From a virus, in the IMG/VR virus record IMGVR_UViG_3300025869_000045, positions 1 through 34,339 of that record: a DNA stretch of 34,339 bases. One strand, written 5' to 3'. Positions 1 through 8,629 of the stretch are shown here, piece after piece. Every line of letters starts with the position of its first letter. The first letter of the stretch is position 1. The notes under the pieces are model-generated. The model ran no database searches. It saw only the letters and a program-made list of their open reading frames with translations, and was not told the origin of the DNA. The position numbers were made by a program, and so were the translations under genes.

Positions 1-3000
1 TTTTGTGATGAACCTGATAAATTAAAGTTTTGGTCTGTTGGGAACAATGTTCCATCTCCATCATATACTACTGCATATTTCGTTGATGATAGTGATACAA
101 TTTTAGCATTAGAACCACTTGCTCCATTTGCCCCATCAGCACCTCTTTCACCAACTAAACCTTCTTTGGATAGTGTAAATGAATATTGTTTATCAAATGT
201 TTGACCTGTATTGTTATCTGTTACTGTAATTGTTGCACTACCACTATCTGCACTTATTGAAGTTGGTGTAAATAATTTTTGATTACTGTTTGTAGATTGT
301 GTTAATTCTATACTTGATGAAGTTGCAGATATACTATATGTTTTACCTGTTGTACCAAGGTTGTATTGGTCAGCTCCTCTAAAGAATCGTGTTTCAAATG
401 AACCATCTGAAAGATTACTTGTTACTACCGATTCAGATGTTGCAGAGAATACATGAGCCTCGTTTGTTAAGAATACTGTAAATGCATCTGAACCTGATTG
501 TACTCCGAATATATCGATATTATCAAGTACATTAAAATCATCCCAACTTCCTCCTGTTTCTCTAACCCTTACTTCATATAAATTTGTTCCACCAGCAGTT
601 GGTAATGAACCTGTCGTTGTTGGTATTATCAATTCTGATACTGAACCAAATCCATCTGATATATCACTTCCATTTTGTAAAAATTGAAATTGTGGATTTG
701 AAAAGTTTTGTGCAGAACCACTTAATGTAAATGGCTGTGATGTTGGAAATAAAACTCCATCACCATCATATACTACTGCATATTTTGTTGAAGATAAAGA
801 TACTGCTCTTGCATTAGAACCACTTGCACCATTTACACCATCAACACCAATTTTAGATACTGCTAAGTCAAATCTTACTTTTTTACCAGTTACATATGTT
901 CCTTCCGAATCTACATAATCTAATGATGCAGAACCTATTATACTATTAAAAGATGAGGTTAGTGAACCAAATGTTAAAATGTTATCCGAATTACTAATTG
1001 AACCAGAATCTACAAATAAACTATTAATATTAAACTTTTGTGCAAGTGCATCACCACCACCACTTAGATTACTACTATCAAATGTATATTCATTTCCACC
1101 TTCTTGTACTATCACTTCCATTGTTTGTGGACTATCATATCCTAATGAACTTGAATTAATTGTTTGTGTTGATGGAGATATTTTAGTTAAAACAGTTGGT
1201 ACTGCCTTTTTAGATTTTGTATATGATACAATTTTTTGAAATGATTGTGATGTTACATTATCACCAGCTAAATATTTTATATCTAATGTTAATGAACCAC
1301 TATCTTTGTTTGAATCAAAACCACTAATAGAATAAAATTCATCTGTTGGTGGGTTTACTGAAGCAGTAACATTACTTTCTGCAATTCCTGTTATATCAAA
1401 TCTATTTCTTACACTTAACCCATCATCATGTTGAATTTGAGTTCCACCAATAAACATTTGAACCGAACCACTTGATGGTGTTAAATCTCCTAAAACTTCA
1501 CCAGTTGATTTTGCTGGAAAAGATGTTGATTCATTTGAAAGTACAAGTGAAACTGCATCAAAGTTAATTACTTTAGAAAGAGTTATTTCATCTGATTGTT
1601 CATTTCCAAAAACATCTGAACCTGTAAACTCATAAGTTACTGAATCAAAATCACTTGATGCAAATGATGATGAAAATTCTGTTGCAGAGATAGTATAAGT
1701 ATCTATTCCATTTACTGTATCTACAAATGTTAACGCTGGTTTATTACTACCACTATTAACAGTTACAGGAGTTACTAAAGATGCTAAGTTTTTTCTTTGT
1801 GCTTTTACAGTTAAACTCTGTCCACTTGGTTTTGGTGAAAGAGTTGTTGGTTCATATATAAATTGATTTGCATTAGAAGTTACTATAAGTTGAGGTGCAT
1901 TATCACCATCTTCTAATCTAAATACAGTTTCAAATTCTTCTACTCCATCTAAAGAAGCAGTATAAACAATTGAACCAACTGTAATAGTATCATCACTACC
2001 ACTAAAGTTTTCTATTGTAATAATAGCTCCTGCATTACTTGGGTTTGTTAATGTACCAGGATAAGTACCTGTATATGAACTTGGGTCGATAAATACACCT
2101 GATGCATCAAACGCAGAAGATGCAAATGTTAAACTACCTACAAGATTTGAAGTTGATGTTTTAAGTTGTATTTGTTGAAATGGTGGATTTCCAATTGAAC
2201 CACTTGAAAATCTAAATGCATTTCTATCAGCTTCAAATGTTAATAATTTATCACTAGATGGAAAATCATTACCACCATCAAATTCTTTTGTACTAACTAC
2301 ATTTACAGGTATAAAGTTATTGTTTACATCATAAAACTCAAATCTGAAATCAAATGTTTCACTTGCAGTTTTTCTAGGAATATCTTGTATTAATGTAAAC
2401 TCATCTGGTGAGAATGATGTTTCTTGTGCATTTCTTAAAGATATATTTGAAATAAACCAATCATCTCCTTTTACATCAAATTTAAGATGTGTATCTGAAA
2501 CAGTTTGACTGGCTAATATATTTTGTGATATATTTTGTCTTGTTTTATAAATAGCAGAACCACTTGCTGTTAAAAGTTCTTGTTCATAATCTGAACCACT
2601 AAGGTATGCTCGTACATAAGAATCTTCAAAAGAAGTTACAAATGAACCACTTAATAGTGTTTTAAAGTTAATAGCATATTCTACTCCTTCTGTAATTGAT
2701 AATGTTTGTTCTGTTGAAATTGTATCAACTCCACTACCGATGTAATCAATATGTAATGAATTTTTAAGAACTGAATTATCAAGAGTTATAGGTGAGTTAG
2801 AACCTGTATTCCAATAGTTGGTTAAATTATATAAATCAAATTCACCATAGGATAATTCTGTATCGGCTACTGTTGCTATATCTCTTAGTAATTCTATTGA
2901 TTCTAATTTAGATTCTTGTACAAATTGGAAATCACCAATTGCATTTTTTGATTTTCTAAATACTTTAACTCTGGCAACATCACCAACAAATGTTTTAAGT

Positions 3001-3899
3001 TGTGATATATCTATTTTAGCAAAAGAACCAGTTAATGCTGATTCTGTAATTACTTGTGCTTCGGTATGTGCAAATGAGGCAGTATATGATGTACTATTAA
3101 AATCAGAAACAAGATTGTTACTTCCTGTAAATGGTATATCAACCAATACTTCTTTATCATTTAAAACTTCAATTATTTTTGGTACATATTCAGTAGTTGA
3201 TACATCGGTTGGAACTCGTACTGTTATGTTGTTTTCATCAATTGATGATGTCCAAGAACCACTATCGGTTATTTTTAATTTGTAATTAGTAGGAGTAGAG
3301 AATATTGATAAATCAGTACCAGCAGTTGGTGTTAATGATATACCTTCTAAACTACCTGTTTGTGTAACTTCTGGTATTGATTTGTTAAATATAGTTTTTA
3401 CAATTTCAGTAATCGTAACCTTTGGTCTTTTTACAAACCTAACTATATTTTCATTGGCCAAGTTTTTATTAACTTGAATTGTTCTTTCCCACTTTACATT
3501 ATAAACATCTTTCCATTCATTTGGAATATCTACCTTATTACCATCATCATCAAAATAAGATTTTAATTCACCAAGTATTGTAATTTTAGCAGTTCCAATT
3601 GGAGTATCTTCATATACATAAACTCCAACTAATTTAGATGTACCCTCGTAATAATCAGGTATACCTTTACCAGGTTCAAAATATATAGGATTTCCCTCAA
3701 CATCAAGTATTTCTATTTTTACTTCACTTGTTTCTTTTAAACATTCCGAACCATCAATTAGAAAACCATTTTTACCACCAGTAAAGGTATCACTAAATTC
3801 TGTTATTTTAAAATACTCAGAATTAGGTTTATCATCATTGATAAAAACTTGAAAATTAGATAAGTTTTGTTTTGGTGAGAAAGATTTTATTATAGCCAT
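1..3899 (-). CDS. Very large tail-fibre/baseplate-like virion protein, 3' end outside the window
   Basis: An open frame runs without a stop from the ATG at 3899-3897 to the left edge, giving 1299 codons with the C-terminus missing. The N-terminal region (about residues 1-190) begins MAIIKSFSPK and holds a compact domain (FKITEFSDTFTGGKNGFLI, later WKDVYNVKWERTI) that I associate with large structural proteins of marine phages. The rest is rich in Ser, Gly, Thr and Asn, with many short TGS/SGS turns, as in strings of beta-sandwich or Ig-like domains. Two short collagen-like stretches (GVDGVNGASGSN and GERGADGANGASGSN) each precede a near-identical module (VSLSSTKYAVVYDGDG). The start is supported by AGGA about 10 bases upstream and by an AT-rich promoter-like site. 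Its role is probably host binding at the tail tip. The structural class is fairly sure; the exact position in the virion is inference. Confidence 0.75.
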   Translation of the reverse strand, partial: MAIIKSFSPKQNLSNFQVFINDDKPNSEYFKITEFSDTFTGGKNGFLIDGSECLKETSEVKIEILDVEGNPIYFEPGKGIPDYYEGTSKLVGVYVYEDTPIGTAKITILGELKSYFDDDGNKVDIPNEWKDVYNVKWERTIQVNKNLANENIVRFVKRPKVTITEIVKTIFNKSIPEVTQTGSLEGISLTPTAGTDLSIFSTPTNYKLKITDSGSWTSSIDENNITVRVPTDVSTTEYVPKIIEVLNDKEVLVDIPFTGSNNLVSDFNSTSYTASFAHTEAQVITESALTGSFAKIDISQLKTFVGDVARVKVFRKSKNAIGDFQFVQESKLESIELLRDIATVADTELSYGEFDLYNLTNYWNTGSNSPITLDNSVLKNSLHIDYIGSGVDTISTEQTLSITEGVEYAINFKTLLSGSFVTSFEDSYVRAYLSGSDYEQELLTASGSAIYKTRQNISQNILASQTVSDTHLKFDVKGDDWFISNISLRNAQETSFSPDEFTLIQDIPRKTASETFDFRFEFYDVNNNFIPVNVVSTKEFDGGNDFPSSDKLLTFEADRNAFRFSSGSIGNPPFQQIQLKTSTSNLVGSLTFASSAFDASGVFIDPSSYTGTYPGTLTNPSNAGAIITIENFSGSDDTITVGSIVYTASLDGVEEFETVFRLEDGDNAPQLIVTSNANQFIYEPTTLSPKPSGQSLTVKAQRKNLASLVTPVTVNSGSNKPALTFVDTVNGIDTYTISATEFSSSFASSDFDSVTYEFTGSDVFGNEQSDEITLSKVINFDAVSLVLSNESTSFPAKSTGEVLGDLTPSSGSVQMFIGGTQIQHDDGLSVRNRFDITGIAESNVTASVNPPTDEFYSISGFDSNKDSGSLTLDIKYLAGDNVTSQSFQKIVSYTKSKKAVPTVLTKISPSTQTINSSSLGYDSPQTMEVIVQEGGNEYTFDSSNLSGGGDALAQKFNINSLFVDSGSISNSDNILTFGSLTSSFNSIIGSASLDYVDSEGTYVTGKKVRFDLAVSKIGVDGVNGASGSNARAVSLSSTKYAVVYDGDGVLFPTSQPFTLSGSAQNFSNPQFQFLQNGSDISDGFGSVSELIIPTTTGSLPTAGGTNLYEVRVRETGGSWDDFNVLDNIDIFGVQSGSDAFTVFLTNEAHVFSATSESVVTSNLSDGSFETRFFRGADQYNLGTTGKTYSISATSSSIELTQSTNSNQKLFTPTSISADSGSATITVTDNNTGQTFDKQYSFTLSKEGLVGERGADGANGASGSNAKIVSLSSTKYAVVYDGDGTLFPTDQNFNLSGSSQ
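54..849 (-). repeat. Direct repeat inside the fibre gene, 705-base spacing
   Basis: Bases 54-144 and 759-849 are near-identical. They encode the same module twice: a Gly-X-Y stretch, then SNA(K/R)xVSLSSTKYAVVYDGDG. The second copy follows the first by exactly 705 bases (235 codons), so the frame is kept. A tandem array of fibre domains would explain this. Further copies may lie beyond the window edge. Confidence 0.75.
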
Positions 3900-3922
3900 T
3901 TATATTTTTCCTATTATTACTA

Positions 3923-3934
3923 CTATAAATATTT
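3923..3934 (-). promoter_or_regulatory. Candidate promoter core for the fibre gene
   Basis: On the minus strand the site reads AAATATTTATAG, ending about 24 bases before the ATG at 3899. It is a near match to the TATATTTATAT core found before six other minus-strand transcription units here. It faces away from the plus-strand copy at 3941-3950. Confidence 0.45.
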
Positions 3935-3940
3935 GATAAT

Positions 3941-3950
3941 TATATTTATA
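3941..3950 (+). promoter_or_regulatory. Candidate promoter core for the plus-strand RHH gene
   Basis: The plus strand reads TATATTTATA here, 29 bases before the ATG at 3980. This is the same core and spacing seen before minus-strand units, now in the other orientation, so 3900-3979 looks like a divergent promoter. The surrounding DNA is almost all A and T, so chance matches are easy. Confidence 0.35.
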
Positions 3951-3979
3951 AATATATATTATATAGAATTATATAGATT

Positions 3980-4138
3980 ATGGGAAAATACACTACAATA
4001 CAAGTTAAAAGGGAGTTATATAGGGAATTACACAATTACTGTTGTGAGAATGGGTATTCTAAGGCAGGGTTAATTGAAAGATTAATAAGACAAAGATTAA
4101 GTAAACCTAAACCAACAAATGTACTAAGAGTAAAATAA
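3980..4138 (+). CDS. Small ribbon-helix-helix (Arc/MetJ-type) DNA-binding protein
   Basis: This 52-residue ORF begins MGKYTTIQVKRELYRELHNY and is the only plus-strand gene in the window. The pattern fits a ribbon-helix-helix fold: a short strand (YTTIQVK, residues 4-10), helix A (about 11-23), a turn at ENGY, and helix B (SKAGLIERLIRQRL, about 27-40), then a basic tail. Such proteins usually dimerise and bind operators, often as phage repressors or autoregulators. It faces the giant fibre gene across an 80-base AT-rich gap and ends directly against the convergent epimerase gene: its TAA occupies 4136-4138, and that gene's stop starts at 4139. No clear Shine-Dalgarno sequence is visible. The fold call is from sequence pattern; the target is unknown. 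Confidence 0.7.
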   Translation: MGKYTTIQVKRELYRELHNYCCENGYSKAGLIERLIRQRLSKPKPTNVLRVK

Positions 4139-4585
4139 TTACTTTCCTTCGTTATCTTTTTCAGATATAACAAGTTCGGATTCTTTACAATTACTTAGGA
4201 TTATTGTTTTTAAGTGAGGTATATCTTTCCATACAATAGAATGTTCTTGTTTAGGATTATATTTTCCTTTTACTAGATAAGTAACTATTGTATTATCTTC
4301 TAAGGTTAAAAATCCATGTGCTGAATGTTTATTTACAAAAACACTTTCTCCCTCAGATAAATGATATGCTTCTAAGGTTTCTGTTTTAAGATTATAAATA
4401 AAATCTATTATACTTCCTTTGGTAACTATAATTTGTTTTGATTGTCTTGGGGAGTTTTGAAAATGCATTCCTCTAAAAGTAAATTTTTTTAAATTTTTAC
4501 TTATGTTTACTTGTTCCCATTTTTTTGTATCTATACAAGTTAAAGAACCTCTATCATCATCAAATTTATTTAAATCAACTATCAT
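4139..4585 (-). CDS. rmlC: dTDP-4-dehydrorhamnose 3,5-epimerase family (RmlC-type cupin)
   Basis: This 148-residue protein has the RmlC landmarks in order: DDRGSL (residues 10-15), FRGMHFQ (37-43) with the likely catalytic His41, KQIIVTKGSIIDFIYNL (50-66), AHGFL (89-93) with His90, Tyr103, and EHSIVWKDIP near the end. RmlC enzymes epimerise C3 and C5 of dTDP-4-keto-6-deoxyglucose on the way to dTDP-L-rhamnose. The protein is shorter than the usual 180 or so residues, so it could be a related mono-epimerase or 3,4-ketoisomerase making another dTDP-deoxysugar. Its ATG overlaps the stop of the upstream dehydratase gene (ATGA at 4582-4585), so the two are probably translated together. It is the last gene of the minus-strand unit starting at 10256. 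No RmlA or RmlD is in the window. Confidence 0.8.
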   Translation of the reverse strand: MIVDLNKFDDDRGSLTCIDTKKWEQVNISKNLKKFTFRGMHFQNSPRQSKQIIVTKGSIIDFIYNLKTETLEAYHLSEGESVFVNKHSAHGFLTLEDNTIVTYLVKGKYNPKQEHSIVWKDIPHLKTIILSNCKESELVISEKDNEGK

Positions 4586-5469
4586 ATTTTTTCTTTTAAA
4601 TATTCAAATAAATGTTTAGTTATTTTATTATTAGATTGTAACGAATACATTCTATCATGTCCTAATCTATCAGTAACAAATTCATATCGTGGTGTTTTAT
4701 TTAATATAGTACCAACCATATTGATTATATCCATATTAGTTAATACATCACCACTTCCAATATGATAATGTGTTTGATATGAAGTTTCACTAAACTTAAT
4801 TATTTTCATAATTGCATTTACATTATCCTCAACCCATATCCATTCTCTCTTTTGTAAACCATCTCCATAAACAGGTATAGGTTTATCTTGTTTTATTGAA
4901 CGTATTATCGTTGGTATGAACTTTTCATCATATTGTCTAAAACCGAAGTTATTACAAGTTCTAGTTATTATATAAGGTAATCCATAAGTTTTACCACAAC
5001 TCTCTACTAATAAATCTGCCGATGCTTTTGTTGCTGAATAATAAGATGATGGAATCAGTTTATCATTAATTTTTGATTTGGTTACATCGTAAGGTAATTC
5101 ATCCAAATCTCCATAAACTTCATCAGTAGATATTTGTATGAATTTTTTTAATTTATCATTTTTTCTAGCAAGTTCTAATAAATTAAATGTTCCTTCGATA
5201 TTTGTTCTAACAAATGGTTTACCATCTTTGATTGAATTATCTACATGAGATTCTGCAGCAAAATTAACTAAATAATCATATTCACCTAAATCTTCTGCAG
5301 TTACATCACAAATATCTTCTACCAATACAGGAAGTCCAACTGGTATGTTTTCTATATTACCGGCATAAGTAAGTTTATCAACTACCAATACATCGTATCC
5401 ATTTTCTACACATAGATGTACAAAAGAAGAACCGATAAATCCACAACCACCTGTAACTACTATTCGCAT
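4582..5469 (-). CDS. rmlB: dTDP-glucose 4,6-dehydratase (RmlB/RfbB-type SDR)
   Basis: This 295-residue extended short-chain dehydrogenase/reductase carries the NAD-binding GxxGxxG (Gly7, Gly10, Gly13), NFAAESHVDNSI (69-80), the dehydratase signature STDEVYG with Asp116 and Glu117, the YxxxK pair Tyr144/Lys148, and RTCNNFG followed by VYGDGLQKREWIWVEDN, all typical of RmlB. The reaction turns dTDP-glucose into dTDP-4-keto-6-deoxyglucose, the substrate of the RmlC-type enzyme encoded next. It is about 50 residues shorter than many bacterial RmlB proteins, but all key motifs are present. It sits 1 base after the Mre11-Rad50 gene and overlaps the epimerase gene by 4 bases. The phage would still need host dTDP-glucose and a glycosyltransferase; neither is encoded in view. 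Confidence 0.9.
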   Translation of the reverse strand: MRIVVTGGCGFIGSSFVHLCVENGYDVLVVDKLTYAGNIENIPVGLPVLVEDICDVTAEDLGEYDYLVNFAAESHVDNSIKDGKPFVRTNIEGTFNLLELARKNDKLKKFIQISTDEVYGDLDELPYDVTKSKINDKLIPSSYYSATKASADLLVESCGKTYGLPYIITRTCNNFGFRQYDEKFIPTIIRSIKQDKPIPVYGDGLQKREWIWVEDNVNAIMKIIKFSETSYQTHYHIGSGDVLTNMDIINMVGTILNKTPRYEFVTDRLGHDRMYSLQSNNKITKHLFEYLKEKI

Positions 5470-5470
5470 T

Positions 5471-8400
5471 CTAAAACTTTACGTTACTAAATCCTTTTTC
5501 TTTTTTAATCTCAATCAAACCATCTACAACATCTCTCATTGAATCAATGTGTGAGATTACCATAACGAAATCAAACTGAGTTTTAAGGTATGTAAACAGC
5601 ATAAATAAAGATTGTAAGTTCTCACTATCTAAAGTACCAAATCCTTCATCTATCACAAGGAAATTAGGTCTTGGTAGGTTACATACATTTATAAGTGCAA
5701 CTCGAATTGCTAATCCACTAATGAATCTTTCCATTCCACTACACATTTCCAAACTCCATCTCTGGTCTCCATACACTAAGTAAGCATTAATATTCTTACC
5801 ATCAATTTCTAACTGCATTCCAAATTCAACGATTTGAGCCAAGATATTGTTTACCTCACCTTCAATCATTGGTAATGCCTTTTCAATCAATTCATACGAT
5901 ACACCATCTTTAGAAAGAGCATTTAAGTAGAAATCAAATAATCTACTCTGAGATTCTAAATCCTTAACCTCATTGATTCTATCTTCAATAGTTTCCTTTT
6001 GGTTCTGTAATGCTGATACTTTACCATTTAATTTAAGAACATCTGTATTTACTTTTCTTAAATCATCTTTGGTAACATTCAGTTTTTCTCTTACCGATTG
6101 TATATCAGTTCGTATATCTTTATTCTTTATAATTTGTTTCTCATTCTTATAATATTCCTTTATAAGTTGTTCCTGTTGAGCAATTTGTTGTTTATTTCGT
6201 AATTCCTCAGTTTCAATTGTTGATAACTTGTTGATAAGTTGTGATATCTCTCTATCAATTTTATCTTCTTTATTCTTTGCTTCAATATAGTTATTCCATT
6301 CATCTTCATATCCTTTCAAAGAATCAATCACCAACATCAGTTGTAATCTTGTCTTATCATTATCTGAAAATAACTCTTGGTAATGAGATATATCAGCTTC
6401 TACCTTTTCTTTTTGTTGTAGAATCGTTTCTGAATTTTCCATACAAATATCACACTCTTCATTATATTTGTGTTTATCTAAGTGGTCTTTTCTTTCATAT
6501 AAAGATTCTTTTTTAATATTGATTTTATCAATTGTAGATTCAATATCTCTTAGTTTATCCTTTGAATCTTTTAATTTACCAATACCATCTTCCAATTCTT
6601 CTTCATCAAATTTATCAACAATTTCATCTAAAGTGATTTGTAATTCTTCTCTATGGGTAATTCTATCTTGTGTAGATTTTTTATTTGTTTGGATTGTATC
6701 TCGTTTGGTTTCGAGTAATTTTAATCGTTTTTCAAGTTCTTCAATTGAAACTCCACTATCTGCATTTAACTTTACAATCTTTTCATTTAGAGATATAATC
6801 TTTTTATTTAAAACTTCTTCTTCATCTCGAAGAGCTTTTTGGTTCATCTCATAAAGTTTGTACTCGTTTTTGTTTGATTTTAAATCAGTGTCGATTTCCG
6901 CCAATTTTGTTGTAAAATCATCACTCTTAAATTTTCTGATAAGTGTTGCATTATCTCTGTTCTCATCTGCTGCCTTCTGATATAATTTATCAAAGATGTT
7001 TACACCTATGAATTGTGAAAGTATTTCTTTTCTTTCACTTTGTGATTTATCTATGAACAATGCGTTGTTTCCTTGTAAAGATAGTGCAGTTAGAACGAAA
7101 TCCTCGAACTTACCTAAATACTTCTCTATCTCTTTATTAGTATCTTTTCTTTGTTCACCATTAAGTGATTCAATAACTCCATTGTTATCTCTCCAAAAGT
7201 TTACATCTACCTTTACCGATGTTGCTTTTCTAACATAACGAGCCTTTCTTTCAATAAAGTAATCTATCCCATCTATTTCAAAGTTAAACTTACAATGGAA
7301 AGTTGTCTTACGATTGTTTATAATATTTTTAGAAACGTTTGTACGAGATGTTTTATCATAGATACAAAAAGATAGTGCATCCCACATAGAAGATTTACCA
7401 CTTGCATTAGGAGCAAAGATACCCATGATACCTTGTGCCTTATCAAATCTAATTAAATTATCTTCACCATAAGAAAACATATTAGAAAACTGAAACTCTT
7501 TGGGTGTCCATAAAATGTTACCCATCATATCTGATTCATCTATATGTGAATTTAATTCTGAGTTTATTTCTGCTATCTTATCTAACTCTTCATCTTCTAA
7601 CAAATACTGTCTTTCTAAGTAATCTCTGATGAGTTGGTTTTGGAAGGTTTCATCTTTAACATTACCAACAATGTTTTTGTTTACCTTTTGATTTGTTTTT
7701 AGTTGTCCGATTGTATCGGTTCTAGTTACAGTAACTTCAGCAACTTTGAATAACTTCTTAAGTTCAGTTATTCTTCTTTTCATATCAGATGCCTCTGTTC
7801 TTGTAAATCTCAATCTTAATCTTGGATACTTTGGAAGTTTTGTGTCTATTTCATCATACACCCATTGAGGTATCTTACCATCAACTACATCAACTGTAAG
7901 AAATCCATAATCATTATGTAGATGGTGTTCTGTAAAAGTTCTTGTAGGAATATCCCAAAGTAAATAACCATGATTCTCTAATAGTTCTCCATGATTCTGT
8001 TGAACCATAGAACCTGCATAAGCAATGTGTTCATATCCATCTCCGAAAGTTTGTCGTTTATGGATATCACCCAACATAGCCATATCGAATCCATCGAACA
8101 TATCCACTTGGAATGAGTTAGAGGAAACGGTATAGCCAATATCTGTTTGAGCTTTGTTTACTGGTCCATGAAAAAGACAGATTGTATTTTCTCCATCAAC
8201 GGTATCTCCCTTAGGCCAATTTTCCTTGTTATCCAATATAGAATAGACAACAAAAGTAAGATTGTGGATAGGGTAAACACCAGTATCACGAAGATAATGA
8301 ATTCTATCATTTCCAAGATTTTCGATAATAGGTGTGAGTACATCAAGTCTGTGGGAATTATTTAAATTACAATCGTGGTTACCTGTGATTAACACAGTTT

Positions 8401-8629
8401 CTCTTAACTTTGCACACTCGGTGAGAAACCAACTTATTTCGTGTACAAGTTCGGGTGACATCTCAGTTTTAGCATGAGCAATATCACCGGCAATATAAAT
8501 GAGGGAATCCTCAATTTTATCTTCTTTAACTTTTTTTAGGAATTTTTTGAATACTATTCTGTATTCCTTATGTCTTTGTAGATTTCTAATGTGTAAATCT
8601 GCAAGATGGTAAACTTTATTTATAACCAT
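5471..8629 (-). CDS. Single-chain Mre11-Rad50 (SbcD-SbcC / T4 gp47-gp46) fusion
   Basis: One uninterrupted 1052-codon frame holds both subunits of the recombination nuclease. Residues 1-330 are an Mre11/SbcD phosphoesterase: DLH (Asp11, His13), GD (Asp49), GNHD (Asn84, His85), His154 and GDIH (His190), the expected metal-binding set. Residues 395 on are the Rad50/SbcC ATPase: P-loop APNASGKSS (406-414), a long charged coiled coil (about 570-890) with a central zinc-hook CDIC (Cys726, Cys729), an ABC signature around Ser964-Gly965, Walker B FLVIDE (990-995) and the H-loop His1027. In T4 these are two adjacent genes, 47 then 46; here they are joined in that order. The complex processes DNA ends for recombination-dependent replication. 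The gene overlaps the SGNH gene by 10 bases. Confidence 0.93.
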   Translation of the reverse strand: MVINKVYHLADLHIRNLQRHKEYRIVFKKFLKKVKEDKIEDSLIYIAGDIAHAKTEMSPELVHEISWFLTECAKLRETVLITGNHDCNLNNSHRLDVLTPIIENLGNDRIHYLRDTGVYPIHNLTFVVYSILDNKENWPKGDTVDGENTICLFHGPVNKAQTDIGYTVSSNSFQVDMFDGFDMAMLGDIHKRQTFGDGYEHIAYAGSMVQQNHGELLENHGYLLWDIPTRTFTEHHLHNDYGFLTVDVVDGKIPQWVYDEIDTKLPKYPRLRLRFTRTEASDMKRRITELKKLFKVAEVTVTRTDTIGQLKTNQKVNKNIVGNVKDETFQNQLIRDYLERQYLLEDEELDKIAEINSELNSHIDESDMMGNILWTPKEFQFSNMFSYGEDNLIRFDKAQGIMGIFAPNASGKSSMWDALSFCIYDKTSRTNVSKNIINNRKTTFHCKFNFEIDGIDYFIERKARYVRKATSVKVDVNFWRDNNGVIESLNGEQRKDTNKEIEKYLGKFEDFVLTALSLQGNNALFIDKSQSERKEILSQFIGVNIFDKLYQKAADENRDNATLIRKFKSDDFTTKLAEIDTDLKSNKNEYKLYEMNQKALRDEEEVLNKKIISLNEKIVKLNADSGVSIEELEKRLKLLETKRDTIQTNKKSTQDRITHREELQITLDEIVDKFDEEELEDGIGKLKDSKDKLRDIESTIDKINIKKESLYERKDHLDKHKYNEECDICMENSETILQQKEKVEADISHYQELFSDNDKTRLQLMLVIDSLKGYEDEWNNYIEAKNKEDKIDREISQLINKLSTIETEELRNKQQIAQQEQLIKEYYKNEKQIIKNKDIRTDIQSVREKLNVTKDDLRKVNTDVLKLNGKVSALQNQKETIEDRINEVKDLESQSRLFDFYLNALSKDGVSYELIEKALPMIEGEVNNILAQIVEFGMQLEIDGKNINAYLVYGDQRWSLEMCSGMERFISGLAIRVALINVCNLPRPNFLVIDEGFGTLDSENLQSLFMLFTYLKTQFDFVMVISHIDSMRDVVDGLIEIKKEKGFSNVKF

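Noticed and set aside
979-1239. Plus-strand ORF of 86 codons inside the fibre gene
   Set aside because: It is antisense to a continuous 1299-codon minus-strand frame with clear protein character. Its product is low-complexity and it has no ribosome site or promoter.
6241-6854. Plus-strand ORFs opposite the Rad50 coiled coil
   Set aside because: They are shadows of the coiled-coil coding strand, with Ser/Leu/Phe-rich nonsense composition.
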